Origin: an uncultured Prevotella sp.
GTDB taxonomy: Bacteria; Bacteroidota; Bacteroidia; Bacteroidales; Bacteroidaceae
NCBI GenBank assembly: GCA_905234815.1
Contig: CAJOIX010000006.1
Coordinates: 1 to 48,275 of the forward strand
Reading direction: 5' to 3'
DNA: 48,275 bases
Below the pieces are notes generated by a model. The model saw only the letters and a list, made by a program, of their open reading frames with translations. It was not told the origin of the DNA and did not search any database. The position numbers and the translations under genes are program-made. Position 1 is the stretch's first letter. The number at the start of each line of letters is the position of its first letter. Shown one piece after another: positions 15,174-24,421 of this stretch.

Positions 15174-15968
15174 TTATACGCTCACCGTGGCCTTGATGTG
15201 ATCCCACGGGTCGTAGCCTTCGAGTTGGAAATCTTCGTACTGGAAGGAGAAAATGTCTTTCACGTCGGGATTGATCTTCATCACTGGCAGCTGTCGCGGC
15301 TCGCGTGTCAGTTGCAGTCGGGCCTGCTCCAAGTGGTTCAGATAGAGGTGTGTATCGCCCGTGGTGTGGATGAACTCACCGGGTTTCAATCCCGTCACTT
15401 GTGCCATCATCTGCAGCAGCAGGGCGTAGGAGGCAATGTTGAACGGCACTCCGAGGAAGGTATCGGCCGAGCGCTGATAAAGCTGCAGCGACAAACGGCC
15501 GTCGGCCACGTAGAATTGGAACATTGTATGGCACGGGGGGAGGGCCATTTCGTTCACCTCGGCCACGTTCCATGCCGACACAATCATGCGGCGCGAGTTG
15601 GGGTTGGTCTTCAACTGGTCCACCACCTGCTGTATCTGGTCGATGGTGCCGCCCTGATAGTCGGGCCACGAACGCCACTGGTGTCCATAGACGGGACCGA
15701 GCTCGCCGTTTTCGTCGGCCCATTCGTTCCAGATCCGCACGCCGTGTTCTTGCAGATATTTCACGTTCGTATTGCCCTGCAGGAACCACAACAATTCGTA
15801 GATGATGGATTTCAGGTGGAGCTTCTTGGTGGTGAGCAGTGGGAAACCATCTTCCAGATTGAATCGCATCTGATGTCCAAACACGCTGAGAGTGCCCGTT
15901 CCGGTGCGGTCTTCTTTCTTCACACCGTCGGTCAGGATGTGGTCTAAGAGGTCGAGATATTGTTTCAT
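15174..15968 (-). CDS. thyA: Thymidylate synthase
   Basis: At 264 residues it has the same length as the E. coli enzyme, with catalytic Cys146 in [10 protein letters not shown]. Other signatures are [41 protein letters not shown] and GDTHLYLNH. It methylates dUMP to dTMP in the cytoplasm. It sits between rsmF (42-base gap) and folA (35-base gap), probably in one transcript. Confidence 0.98.
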   Translation of the reverse strand: MKQYLDLLDHILTDGVKKEDRTGTGTLSVFGHQMRFNLEDGFPLLTTKKLHLKSIIYELLWFLQGNTNVKYLQEHGVRIWNEWADENGELGPVYGHQWRSWPDYQGGTIDQIQQVVDQLKTNPNSRRMIVSAWNVAEVNEMALPPCHTMFQFYVADGRLSLQLYQRSADTFLGVPFNIASYALLLQMMAQVTGLKPGEFIHTTGDTHLYLNHLEQARLQLTREPRQLPVMKINPDVKDIFSFQYEDFQLEGYDPWDHIKATVSV

Positions 15969-16010
15969 ATTGGTGGATTAGTGGTTGAAGTGATGGGTCT
16001 GTTTGTGGGT

Positions 16011-17411
16011 TCAGTCGCTATGTGTGGATGCTTGGGGCGTTAGGTTTTGTCTGATTCTCCATTCCTGGGGGTAGAGATTGTTTGTGCGGTTGCCCAAATG
16101 TTTGCAGAATCCGAGCGGAATGTCTTGGTAGGTGACCAGTACGAAGCCGCGCTGTGTGTCAGTCGGCAGGGTGATGGCATCGCGGTGCAGATACTGCAGG
16201 GCTTGTTCTTTGGTGAGTTCCACCTCAGGGAAAACGCCTCTTTGCAGTGCAGTGGAGAGCGCCAGTGCGTGCTGCGGAATGAGATCCTTGCCTTTCTGTG
16301 CGGCCAGTGGGATGCCGGCATGCAGTATGCGCAGCGATGAAAGCTGGGCGTAGAGCGTGGCGAGTTGCGGCGGCAGGGCCATCAGCGTGTCGTTAATCGT
16401 GGTTTGGGTATATGTCTCGGCCTTGCTCAGCCACGTAGCCGCAGTCGGATGCAGTGGGTGCAATGAGCTTTTGGCTTTCTTTCGCTCTGGTTTGTCGAAG
16501 GCGTCAGCGCCCGTTTTTCTCACCACAGCCATGAACAAGCCTTCGCCAAAGGGCATTTGGGGCGACGGTCCGACTCCTGGGATGAAGCGATACAGCGGCG
16601 CTTCAAAGTTGCTGAGCAGCGATGGGCAGATGTTCCAATCTTCGCTTACGGGGATATGGACCGTCTCTGCGTCAAATTCACTGATGAGCCAGTGGAGGTT
16701 TTCCTCGTTTTCTTGGGTGTTGAATGTGCAGGTGCTGTAGATGAGATAGCCTCCCGGCCGCAGGCATTTCCATGCTTGGGTGAGGATGTCGCGCTGCAAT
16801 GCCTGACATTCCGCCACTTTTCGCGGAGTCCACTCGCCAATGTTGTCGGGGTCTTTGCGGAACATTCCTTCGCCCGAACAAGGCGCATCGACCAGCACGA
16901 TGTCGGCTTTCACCCCAGTGCGGGCCAGGTCTTTCGGGTAGTTGTTGGTCACAATGACATTTGCGGCGCCCCATTTCTGGATGTTTTCCACGAGGATGTT
17001 GGCTCGCTGCCGTATGGGTTCATTGGCAATGAGTGCGCTCCCTTCTGGCAGCAGGCTCTGCGCCAGCGTTGATTTACCGCCCGGGGCGGCACAGAAATCA
17101 ATCATTGTTGCAGGTCCGCTGATGAGCTGTCGGAGTACGTGAGCGAGAAACATCGACGATTGTTCCTGCACGTAGTAACAGCCGGCGTGCAGCAATGGGT
17201 CGGCGGTGAAAAGGGGCCGTTCTTCCAGAGCATAGCCTTCGGCGCACCAGGGCACCGTATGGGCCGACTGCAGGTTGATCTGGACGCCCGATTTGCTGCG
17301 GTTCTTTCTGACAAAGGCATGTGGCGGCCTTTGCATTTCTGCTAAGAAACGCTCAAAATTGCTCGTGGAGAGCAACTGTTTCATTGTCGCTATGAATGCC
17401 TCTGGTAGCAT
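16011..17411 (-). CDS. rsmF: RsmF-like rRNA cytosine-5 methyltransferase
   Basis: This 466-residue protein belongs to the NOL1/NOP2/Sun family. The SAM motif is DFCAAPGGKS (105-114), the two family cysteines are Cys178 (VDAPCSGEGMF) and Cys228 (YSTCTF), and the latter is followed by NTQENEENL. A C-terminal PUA-like part is consistent with RsmF, which makes m5C1407 in E. coli 16S rRNA; the exact target here is not proven. ATG 17411 is preferred to the TTG at 17420, which would overlap the upstream gene's stop region. The gap to the upstream channel gene is five bases. Confidence 0.88.
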   Translation of the reverse strand: MLPEAFIATMKQLLSTSNFERFLAEMQRPPHAFVRKNRSKSGVQINLQSAHTVPWCAEGYALEERPLFTADPLLHAGCYYVQEQSSMFLAHVLRQLISGPATMIDFCAAPGGKSTLAQSLLPEGSALIANEPIRQRANILVENIQKWGAANVIVTNNYPKDLARTGVKADIVLVDAPCSGEGMFRKDPDNIGEWTPRKVAECQALQRDILTQAWKCLRPGGYLIYSTCTFNTQENEENLHWLISEFDAETVHIPVSEDWNICPSLLSNFEAPLYRFIPGVGPSPQMPFGEGLFMAVVRKTGADAFDKPERKKAKSSLHPLHPTAATWLSKAETYTQTTINDTLMALPPQLATLYAQLSSLRILHAGIPLAAQKGKDLIPQHALALSTALQRGVFPEVELTKEQALQYLHRDAITLPTDTQRGFVLVTYQDIPLGFCKHLGNRTNNLYPQEWRIRQNLTPQASTHSD

Positions 17412-17416
17412 GAATA

Positions 17417-19768
17417 TCAATTATTCACAATGTGCACATCGCGCTGTGGGAACGGAATCTCGATGTTGTGCTCGTTGAGGGTGTTGTAGATGGCTTCAAG
17501 AATGTCGCCGGTGGCGTAGATTTTCGTGGCTACGGGAACCCAGATCACTACTTTGAAGTTGACGCTCGAGTCGGCCATTTCGGCAAAGATTACCTTCACG
17601 GGGCGCTTCTTGTCGTAGCATTTCAGCGGTTTGACGGCGTCGAGAATGAGTTGTTTCACCTGTTGAGGGTCGCTGCCATAGGCCACGCCTACAGGGAGAA
17701 TGGCCAGTTCGTAGCCGTGATTCTTGGTCAGGTTGCGGTAGTTCTTGGTGAAGAGCTGCGAGTTCTGGAAGGCGATGACAGAGCCATCTATGGTATCGAG
17801 CATGGTGCTGGTGTAGTTGATAGAGCTCACATAACCGCGTATTCCGTCGCACTCGATGAGGTCGCCCACCTTGATGCGACCTGCCATGAGCGAGATGCCG
17901 TAGTAGATATTCTCGAGTATGTCTTTCATGGCGAAACCGATACCGGTGGAGAGTCCGCCCGAGATGACCACGAACCAGGTGTTGTTGATGTGCAGAATGC
18001 CCAGTGAGATGAGCAGCCACACGCCCCATACGAGCAGTTGGATTACATTGCGGGCCATGACGTTGCGAGTGGCGGCGGTGGTGGCATCGCTCTCTTCAAA
18101 GTGGTTCTGGGCCAGACGCTTGAGTGTACGGTCTATGTAGGCGAAGATGAAGTAGAGCGTGAGCACTTGACAGAGGGCGAAGATGCTCAGCTGGATGTAG
18201 GGCGTATCGACGAATTTGGCCGAGAATGCCGTGCGGATGGTGTCGCTCAGGTTGAACACATCGGCTGCCCAATAGACGGAGAAGAGCACCGAGAGGATGC
18301 CGAGCACGGGCCGAATCACGCTGTAGATGAAATTGAAGAGCCACGTGCGGCTGATGGCTTTCTCTTCGAAATTGTGGCGCTGGGCATAGCGTTGCATATA
18401 GCCTGCCAGACAGGTGATGGTGAGTATGCAGGTGAGCTGCATGATCCACCAGATGAGCAGTTGCACGCTGAGCAGTGTGTAGCCAACCCACGAGGAGATG
18501 ACCGACGCGATGAACACGATGAGCGAGATGGTGGTGTAGGTGACATCGGCGCGGGGCACGCGGTTCTTATGCTGTTGTATCACCTTCCACTGCCAGAGCA
18601 TACAAGCCAGCAGGATGGGCGGGAACACGAGATTGACCAGCACGTTGGGGATGAGGATGATGCGGAAGGTGAAAACAATGAATCCCACCACGAGCAGGGG
18701 CACATAGATGTGGAAGGCTGGACGCAGGTGCTCGCTGTCCAATCGGAGCAGGAGCGAGATGATGATGACGCCCATGAGCCAGGCGTAGTTCACCAGCAGG
18801 TCGCTGGCCATGATGAAGAAGTTCTGCTCGATGCTCACCCGCACTATTCCGAGTATGATGGCGAAGGTGACCACGGTGGTGGCCATGAAGATGTAGGTGC
18901 GGCGGGCCACGAAACTTTCCTGAAGTGTTTTCAGCCGTCCCATGCGCAACATTCGGGGCAGGAGCACGCGGCTCAGCACCATGTTGAGCACAATGGCAAC
19001 GAGGGCGTAGAAGGCCAGGAAGAGGAATAGTCCGAGTATCATGCGGCTGTCCCACTGGGAGTGTACGTGCAGCAGCGGCCGGTATTTCTCGGTGATGGCC
19101 TCTTCGGTGTGGCGGAGGTTGTGGCCGAGATTGGACAGGGTCTGCAGATAGTTCTCGCCATTGTTGCTGAAGATGGAGGTCTGTATCTCGTAGTAGCGTT
19201 TGTTGGCATAGTCGTTGAGGTGTCGCAGCCGTTGTTCGGTCACCTCGTAGTAGTGTATGTATTCCTGCAGCTGCTCGCTGTTGGTTTGCAGTGTGCGGCG
19301 GATGCTTACGGCCAGGGTGAGACACACGTTACGGTCTATCTTTCCGCGCTCATCGAGTCCAGCCACGTGCATATGGCTGAGGGCAGTGACGAGGCTGTCG
19401 TAGCGTGCTATCTCGCTTTCGGTGCGGGCCACGAAGGTGTTGAACGGCAGCACGGTGCGCTTGAACTCGTGATACTGTTCGGTGGCCTCATGGCAGGCGT
19501 AGGTCAGGTCGAAAATGTAGTCGGGCTTCTGCGAGTAGAGCATCAGCGCGTTCTGATTGCTCTTGGAGAGCACCGTGAAGATGTTTTTGCCCACGGCTTC
19601 GCGTTGCTGTTTCATCAGTTCCGATTGCTGTTCGAGCTCGCGGTAGTAGTTGGTCAGCTCCTCGCGCAGGATGCTGAGGGTGTGGGGCAGATCTTTCTCT
19701 TTCAGCACGGCGTGGCCCTGGACGGCCAGCGCAAGCAGAAATATGGTTGTAAGCAGTATGCGTTTCAT
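17417..19768 (-). CDS. Large MscS-family mechanosensitive channel-like protein
   Basis: This 783-residue protein starts at ATG 19768, which exposes a signal peptide (MKRILLTTIFLLALAVQGHA); the longer frame extends into a repeat array and is rejected. Residues about 25-235 are a helical periplasmic domain. Roughly ten hydrophobic segments follow, and then the MscS core: a pore-helix-like GGLSTGIGFAMKDILENIYYG stretch, IKVGDLIECDGIRGYVSSIN (beta domain) and TIDGSVIAFQNSQLFTKNYRN. Such multi-helix MscS relatives sense membrane tension. It heads the operon with rsmF, thyA and folA. A -7 box TAacTTTG lies at 19793-19786 without a clear -33 box. Confidence 0.88.
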   Translation of the reverse strand: MKRILLTTIFLLALAVQGHAVLKEKDLPHTLSILREELTNYYRELEQQSELMKQQREAVGKNIFTVLSKSNQNALMLYSQKPDYIFDLTYACHEATEQYHEFKRTVLPFNTFVARTESEIARYDSLVTALSHMHVAGLDERGKIDRNVCLTLAVSIRRTLQTNSEQLQEYIHYYEVTEQRLRHLNDYANKRYYEIQTSIFSNNGENYLQTLSNLGHNLRHTEEAITEKYRPLLHVHSQWDSRMILGLFLFLAFYALVAIVLNMVLSRVLLPRMLRMGRLKTLQESFVARRTYIFMATTVVTFAIILGIVRVSIEQNFFIMASDLLVNYAWLMGVIIISLLLRLDSEHLRPAFHIYVPLLVVGFIVFTFRIILIPNVLVNLVFPPILLACMLWQWKVIQQHKNRVPRADVTYTTISLIVFIASVISSWVGYTLLSVQLLIWWIMQLTCILTITCLAGYMQRYAQRHNFEEKAISRTWLFNFIYSVIRPVLGILSVLFSVYWAADVFNLSDTIRTAFSAKFVDTPYIQLSIFALCQVLTLYFIFAYIDRTLKRLAQNHFEESDATTAATRNVMARNVIQLLVWGVWLLISLGILHINNTWFVVISGGLSTGIGFAMKDILENIYYGISLMAGRIKVGDLIECDGIRGYVSSINYTSTMLDTIDGSVIAFQNSQLFTKNYRNLTKNHGYELAILPVGVAYGSDPQQVKQLILDAVKPLKCYDKKRPVKVIFAEMADSSVNFKVVIWVPVATKIYATGDILEAIYNTLNEHNIEIPFPQRDVHIVNN

Positions 19769-19785
19769 GTGATTGATATTTTCTG

Positions 19786-19793
19786 CAAAGTTA
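19786..19793 (-). promoter_or_regulatory. Possible -7 box for the mscS-rsmF-thyA-folA operon
   Basis: TAacTTTG on the minus strand, about 18 bases before the start codon. No good -33 box is seen at the usual distance. Confidence 0.35.
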
Positions 19794-19878
19794 CAATTTT
19801 CTCTGAAAAGTGTCCATTTCCTGCCGTTTTTTCTTGTGTCGGACAGCCGCTTATTTTCAATGTCAAAACTCCGAAAAA

Positions 19879-19970
19879 GCAAAAGCTATCCTTTTGGCGT
19901 CCGAAAGGATAGCTTTTGGCCTCTAAAAGCATAGCTTTTGGCGTCCGAAAGGATAGCTTTTGGAAAGCGA
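19879..19970. repeat. Hairpin-array repeat, AAAAGCTATGCTTTT family, copy 3
   Basis: Four units (AAAAGCTATCCTTTT, GAAAGGATAGCTTTT, AAAAGCATAGCTTTT, GAAAGGATAGCTTTT) are separated by GGCGTCC or GGCCTCT. It lies just downstream of the tat/DedA operon. Confidence 0.88.
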
Positions 19971-19996
19971 TTTTTATGTATCTGATTTTCAGTAAG

Positions 19997-20449
19997 TTAG
20001 AAAATGAAACTAATTCCGTACATCAGGGCTGCATAGCGGAGGGTTTTGCCCAGTGCCATGGAGAGGAGCGACAGGGGTATATTGGCGCGGGTGATGCCCA
20101 GCACGATGGAGATGACCGAGCCGATGATGGGCAGGAATGTGAAGAATCCCATCATGGCGCCGCGGCCTCCCATGAATTTCTCGGTTTGTTCTATTTTCTC
20201 GTGGCTCACGTGCAGGTGGCGCTCAATCCACCCGAGCGAGAAGTGCGAGCCGACATAATAGTTGAAGAATCCGCCCATCACATTGCCCACCGAGCCAAAG
20301 GCCACGAGTTTCCACGCACTCAGCCCCATGGCGTTGAGTGCCACCATGACCACTTCGCTGCTGAAGGGGAGGAAGCTACCGGCTATGAAGGCGGCGATGC
20401 CCATGCCCCAGTAGCCGAGATCGATGAGAAAAGATACGAGAAAATCCAA
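19997..20449 (-). CDS. DedA/YqaA-like membrane protein (VTT domain)
   Basis: This 150-residue protein has four hydrophobic segments and the YqaA-like signature FLPFSSEVVMVALNAMG (26-42), then GSVGNVMGGFFNYYVG and FFTFLPIIGSVISIVLGITR. YqaA/DedA proteins are inner-membrane proteins thought to move lipids. The only start that keeps the full N-terminal helix is TTG at 20449, with an in-frame stop upstream; an internal ATG at residue 16 is possible. It follows tatC by 16 bases and ends the operon. Confidence 0.85.
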   Translation of the reverse strand: MDFLVSFLIDLGYWGMGIAAFIAGSFLPFSSEVVMVALNAMGLSAWKLVAFGSVGNVMGGFFNYYVGSHFSLGWIERHLHVSHEKIEQTEKFMGGRGAMMGFFTFLPIIGSVISIVLGITRANIPLSLLSMALGKTLRYAALMYGISFIF

Positions 20450-20465
20450 TTTTTTGACGGTTTTA

Positions 20466-21209
20466 CTATTTTATATTATTGACCAGCAGGATGCTTATTT
20501 CGTAGAGGGCATAGATGGGGAGCGCCACGATTGTGAGCGTGAAGGCGTCGGTGGTGGGTGTGATGATGGCGGCCACCACGAAGATAGCCACGATGGCATG
20601 ACGGCGATAACGGTTCATCAGCTGGCTGTTGAGCAGTCCCATCTTGGCCAGCAGTGCAGCCACCACGGGCAGTTCAAACACCAGCCCCATGACCAGATTC
20701 ATGCCCAGGAGCGTGTCGATATATGACTGCAGGGTGAGCATATTGGCCACCTCGGCCGACACTTGGTAAGTGCCGAGAAAGCGGACGGTGAGCGGGAAAA
20801 TGAGGAGATAGTTGACCAGGGTGCCCACCATGAACATTCCATAGGCCGAACCGACCACAGCCAGCGCCACGCGGCGCTCGGCCTTGTAGAGTCCGGGCCA
20901 TGCAAAGCGCATCAGTTCGAAGATCCAGTACGGCGATGTGATGAGCACTGCGGCGTAGAGTGAGGTGCGCAGATGCACCATAAACTGCTCCGTAAGCCCT
21001 GTGTTCATCAGCGAGAGTTGAAAATCGGTGGCTCCCAGCAGGCGGTAGGTGAGGAATGAACCCTGAGTCGGCGCCAACACCAGGCGGAAGAGCTCGTCCT
21101 TCAGGGCGAAGGTCAGGAGGCTGCAGCCCACCACAACGGCCGCCATGCGCAACAGAGCGCCGCGCAGCTCGTCCAGATGGTCCCAGAAAGTCAGTGAAGA
21201 GGAATCCAT
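20466..21209 (-). CDS. tatC: Twin-arginine translocase subunit TatC
   Basis: This 247-residue protein has six hydrophobic segments. The N-terminal motif LTFWDHLDELRGALLR is the TatC signal-peptide binding region, and VFELPVVAALL holds the conserved FExP-type Glu. TatC recognises RR signal peptides and with TatA exports folded proteins. The start is nine bases after tatA. The operon has no tatB, which is normal for TatAC systems. Two genes upstream encode likely Tat substrates. Confidence 0.96.
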   Translation of the reverse strand: MDSSSLTFWDHLDELRGALLRMAAVVVGCSLLTFALKDELFRLVLAPTQGSFLTYRLLGATDFQLSLMNTGLTEQFMVHLRTSLYAAVLITSPYWIFELMRFAWPGLYKAERRVALAVVGSAYGMFMVGTLVNYLLIFPLTVRFLGTYQVSAEVANMLTLQSYIDTLLGMNLVMGLVFELPVVAALLAKMGLLNSQLMNRYRRHAIVAIFVVAAIITPTTDAFTLTIVALPIYALYEISILLVNNIK

Positions 21210-21218
21210 CGGATAGGT

Positions 21219-21419
21219 TTATTCGGCCGATTGGTTTTCCTCAGATTTGATTTCTTCTGAAGTTTTCTTCACTTCGGAGTCAACCTCGTGGAGGCCTTCC
21301 TTGAAGCTTTTCACGCCTTTGCCCACGCCTTTCATCAGTTCCGGAATTTTCTTTGCTCCAAAGAGTAGCACAACGATGAACGCAATGAGTAGCAGTTCGG
21401 GAGTTCCTAATCCAAACAT
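21219..21419 (-). CDS. tatA: Sec-independent translocase subunit TatA
   Basis: This 66-residue protein has a short N-terminal membrane helix ([18 protein letters not shown]), the [16 protein letters not shown] hinge and amphipathic helix, and a charged C-terminal tail. TatA forms the pore of the Tat system. It is followed by tatC and preceded by a Tat-dependent aldo/keto reductase gene with a 37-base gap. Confidence 0.95.
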   Translation of the reverse strand: MFGLGTPELLLIAFIVVLLFGAKKIPELMKGVGKGVKSFKEGLHEVDSEVKKTSEEIKSEENQSAE

Positions 21420-21456
21420 TGTTTTGTGATTTTAATGGTTATACCTGTTGATTTTT

Positions 21457-22851
21457 TTATCTTTCCAATTTAGATTGCTTCACGTCTTCCACGTATTCGG
21501 CTATTCGGTGCAGCTCGCGTGGAATACGGATGCGCTGCGGGCAGTGCGGCTCACACTGTCCGCAGCCGATGCAATGGTCGGCCTGTCTCAATCGCGGCAC
21601 GCTCCTGTCGAGCCCGATCAGATAGCGGCGGCGCAGTTCGCGGAAGTTCTCATCGCCCTTGTCGCGTGGCAGTGTGCCTTCGTTCACACATTTGTTGTAG
21701 TGGACAAAGATGCCTGGAATGTCAATTCCGTACGGACACGGCATGCAATACTTACAGTCGTTGCAAGGAATGGTGTTCATGTTGTAGAGTTCTGCGGCAA
21801 TTTCTGTATGCAGGTAGTCTTGTTCTTCCTTGGTGAGCGGCTTCAGCGGGCAGTAGGAGAGCAGATTGTCTTTCAGATGTTCCATGTAGGTCATTCCGCT
21901 CAGCACCGTCAGTACGCCTTTGGGTGTGCCGGCATAGCGGAAAGCCCACGATGCCACTGAACGCTCGGGCTCGCGCTCTTTCAGCTTCTTCGCAATGAAC
22001 TGGGGCACGTTGGCCAACCGACCGCCCAACAGCGGCTCCATGATTACGGCCGGAATGTTCAGCTTCTGCAGCTCGGCATAGAGGTAGCTCGCATCGGTAT
22101 TGCGCTCGTTGATTTCATCGGCATACTCCCAGTCGAGGTAGTTAAGTTCAATCTGCACGAATTCCCAATGGTATTCATCGTTTTTCGAGAGCAGATAGTC
22201 GAACACTTCAATGTCGCCATGGTAGGAGAACCCCAGATTTTTGATACGTCCGGCTCGCCGCTCATCCAGCAGAAACTGCAGCACTCCATTGTTCAAGTAG
22301 CGCTGTTGCAGCGATTCCATGCCGCCCATGCCGATGCCGTGCAGCAGATAGTAGTCGATATAGTCCACTTGCAACTCGCGCATGGAGTTCCGATACATCT
22401 CTATCGATGCTTTTCGGCTCCATGTTTCGGGATTGAAATTGGAGAGTTTCGTGGCGATGAAGAACTCATTTCGCTTGTGGCGGCTCAGTGCAATGCCCGT
22501 CAACCGCTCCGATAGCCCTTTGCAGTAGGCGGGAGAGGTGTCGAAATAGTTCAGTCCGTGGGCAATGGCGTAATCCACCTGACGGTTGATCATCTCCTGA
22601 TCGAAGGTCTCGTCGTCGGCTTTCTTTGGCAATCGCATCATGCCATAGCCCAGGAGTGATACCTTTTCCTTCGTTTTCGGATTCTCACGATAAGTCATCT
22701 GGCCTGTGGGAGGCTCCACCTGGCGCGTGTAATCGTCGGTCGCGGCACTGTCGGTCTGCTTTTTGCAGCCTGTGAGCAGTGCGGCAGAGGCCAGGCCTCC
22801 AACTCCCAAGCGCTTGAGAAAACTTCTGCGGGTGATATTTTTTGCTTTCAT
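21457..22851 (-). CDS. Tat-exported aldo/keto reductase lipoprotein with C-terminal ferredoxin
   Basis: This 464-residue protein has a Tat signal, RRSFLK at 8-13, then a hydrophobic stretch ending LLTGC with Cys29 as a possible lipid anchor. The aldo/keto reductase barrel keeps the catalytic tetrad Asp104, Tyr109, Lys135 and His171. The C-terminus adds two cluster motifs, CNDCKYCMPCPYG and CIGCGQCEPHCP. A cofactor-loaded, folded enzyme needing Tat export fits the tatAC genes just downstream. The upstream polyferredoxin could feed it electrons from the quinone pool. NADPH is not normally available in the periplasm, so its electron donor and substrate are unknown. Confidence 0.92.
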   Translation of the reverse strand: MKAKNITRRSFLKRLGVGGLASAALLTGCKKQTDSAATDDYTRQVEPPTGQMTYRENPKTKEKVSLLGYGMMRLPKKADDETFDQEMINRQVDYAIAHGLNYFDTSPAYCKGLSERLTGIALSRHKRNEFFIATKLSNFNPETWSRKASIEMYRNSMRELQVDYIDYYLLHGIGMGGMESLQQRYLNNGVLQFLLDERRAGRIKNLGFSYHGDIEVFDYLLSKNDEYHWEFVQIELNYLDWEYADEINERNTDASYLYAELQKLNIPAVIMEPLLGGRLANVPQFIAKKLKEREPERSVASWAFRYAGTPKGVLTVLSGMTYMEHLKDNLLSYCPLKPLTKEEQDYLHTEIAAELYNMNTIPCNDCKYCMPCPYGIDIPGIFVHYNKCVNEGTLPRDKGDENFRELRRRYLIGLDRSVPRLRQADHCIGCGQCEPHCPQRIRIPRELHRIAEYVEDVKQSKLER

Positions 22852-22902
22852 TGTTTTAGTATTGCTCCGTTAAACCTTTAGATTGCATTCTTCATCTCGC
22901 GT

Positions 22903-24396
22903 CTATATGTGGCGATGCACTTCGTGGCCTTCCACGTAAATAGCCGAGAACGGGCGTGCCGGACAGAGATTTTCACAGGCTCCGCAACCGATACAGGCCG
23001 ACTCGTTCACCACTGGAATCATTGGCGACGATTCGTCTTTGGCATCGAAGGGCACCATCTCAATGGCACCCGACGGGCAGTGGCGGGCACAGTTGCCGCA
23101 AGCCACGCCATCGGTCAGTGGCAGACAGTTGGCCTTGACCCATACGGCATGGCCAATCTGAATGGCCGATTTCTCTTCATGTGCAATCGGTTTGATGGCT
23201 CCCGCCGGGCACACTTCGGAGCAACGGTTGCACTCCGGACGGCAGAAGCCTCGCTCGTACGACATGGTTGGCTGCATGAGCGAAAGCAGATTGCTCGATG
23301 GGCGCAATACATCGTTGGGACATTCCGAGATGCACAGCTGGCAGCCGGTGCAGCGATGAGCCAGATTTTCAGCCGAGAGCGAGCCTGGAGGTGTAAGCGG
23401 CGTGCGGCGAGTGGGAGCTTTCTTGTCGATGATTTCTGCCAGTCCTCCGTCCACTTTCTTCGCTTCCTGGGCCATGGCGCCAGTGGCTAACAGGGCCGTA
23501 GCCATGAGAAACGAGCGCTTGCTTTTGTCAACTGCAGGTTCCGAAGATTGAGCGGACGCGGTTTTGGTCGTTTGTCGGCGCAAAGGAGCACAGTAGGCAA
23601 TGGCTCCGTGGTTGCATACATTTACGCAATTGCCGCAAACCACGCACCGGCTATAGTCCACCTTGTGGTTCTTGAAGTCGATGCACGAGGCCTTGCAGTT
23701 CTTTGTGCAGAGCGAGCAGTTGCGGCATTTCTCGGCATCAATCCGTATCTTCAGCCACGAGAATCGGCTGGCGAAACTCAACAGCGTACCCACCGGGCAG
23801 ATGGTGTTGCAGTAAGTGCGGCCGTTGCGATAGGCCAGGAAGCCAATCAGCAGCAGCAGGGCTGCGGCTATGAGCAGCGACGAGAGCGAGCGTAGCCATA
23901 TGTCGGTGCGGTAGAAAGCGTAGCTGTCCAGCCGCTCGGCAACCATGGCCAGCAGGTTGTTAATGCCTTCGTAGATGGGCTGCAGGATATTCGTTGCAAT
24001 GAGGCCAAAAGTGGAGTAGGGGGCGAGCAGTGCCACGAGCGAACCGGCACCCAGCGCGGCAGCCAAGAGGAAGATGGCGAGCATGCCGTAGCGCAGCCAG
24101 CGCTTTTCGGCAGAATAGGTGTAGCGGTTGCGCTTGCCTTTTCGCCCTTGATGCGCCACAACATCTTGCAGTGTGCCCAGGGGGCAGATGGTGGAGCAGT
24201 AGATACGTCCGAAGATGAGTGTGAGCACCACGAGGGCTGTAACAATCAGCAGATTGCCGGCCATGAGCGCTTCCCAGAACTGCAGTTTGGCAATCCATGC
24301 AAACCAGTGGTGCAGGGTTCCTGTGAAATCGAGAAACACCAGCAGGAGTCCAACGCAGAGTACGGAGGCCAGTGTGATGCGGATTTTCCTTAGCAT
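22903..24396 (-). CDS. Membrane polyferredoxin, apparent NapH-NapG-like fusion
   Basis: This 497-residue protein has a NapH-like half (1 to about 280) with four hydrophobic segments (about 8-26, 45-63, 104-125, 174-190), repeated YCSTICPLGTL and YCNTICPVGTL motifs, and two cluster motifs at 224-270. Then KSKRSFLMATALLATGAMAQ (301-320) looks like an internal Tat-type signal with KR instead of RR. The C-terminal 170 residues hold four more cluster motifs (HRCTGCQLC, CRPECNRC, CGNCARHCP, CIGCGACENLCP), as in NapG. NapH and NapG together pass electrons from quinol to periplasmic enzymes. It lies 25 bases after the DPP IV gene and 51 before the Tat reductase. Fusion status is inference from motif order. 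Confidence 0.85.
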   Translation of the reverse strand: MLRKIRITLASVLCVGLLLVFLDFTGTLHHWFAWIAKLQFWEALMAGNLLIVTALVVLTLIFGRIYCSTICPLGTLQDVVAHQGRKGKRNRYTYSAEKRWLRYGMLAIFLLAAALGAGSLVALLAPYSTFGLIATNILQPIYEGINNLLAMVAERLDSYAFYRTDIWLRSLSSLLIAAALLLLIGFLAYRNGRTYCNTICPVGTLLSFASRFSWLKIRIDAEKCRNCSLCTKNCKASCIDFKNHKVDYSRCVVCGNCVNVCNHGAIAYCAPLRRQTTKTASAQSSEPAVDKSKRSFLMATALLATGAMAQEAKKVDGGLAEIIDKKAPTRRTPLTPPGSLSAENLAHRCTGCQLCISECPNDVLRPSSNLLSLMQPTMSYERGFCRPECNRCSEVCPAGAIKPIAHEEKSAIQIGHAVWVKANCLPLTDGVACGNCARHCPSGAIEMVPFDAKDESSPMIPVVNESACIGCGACENLCPARPFSAIYVEGHEVHRHI

Positions 24397-24421
24397 GGGG
24401 GGATGATTGTGGATTAGAGGG

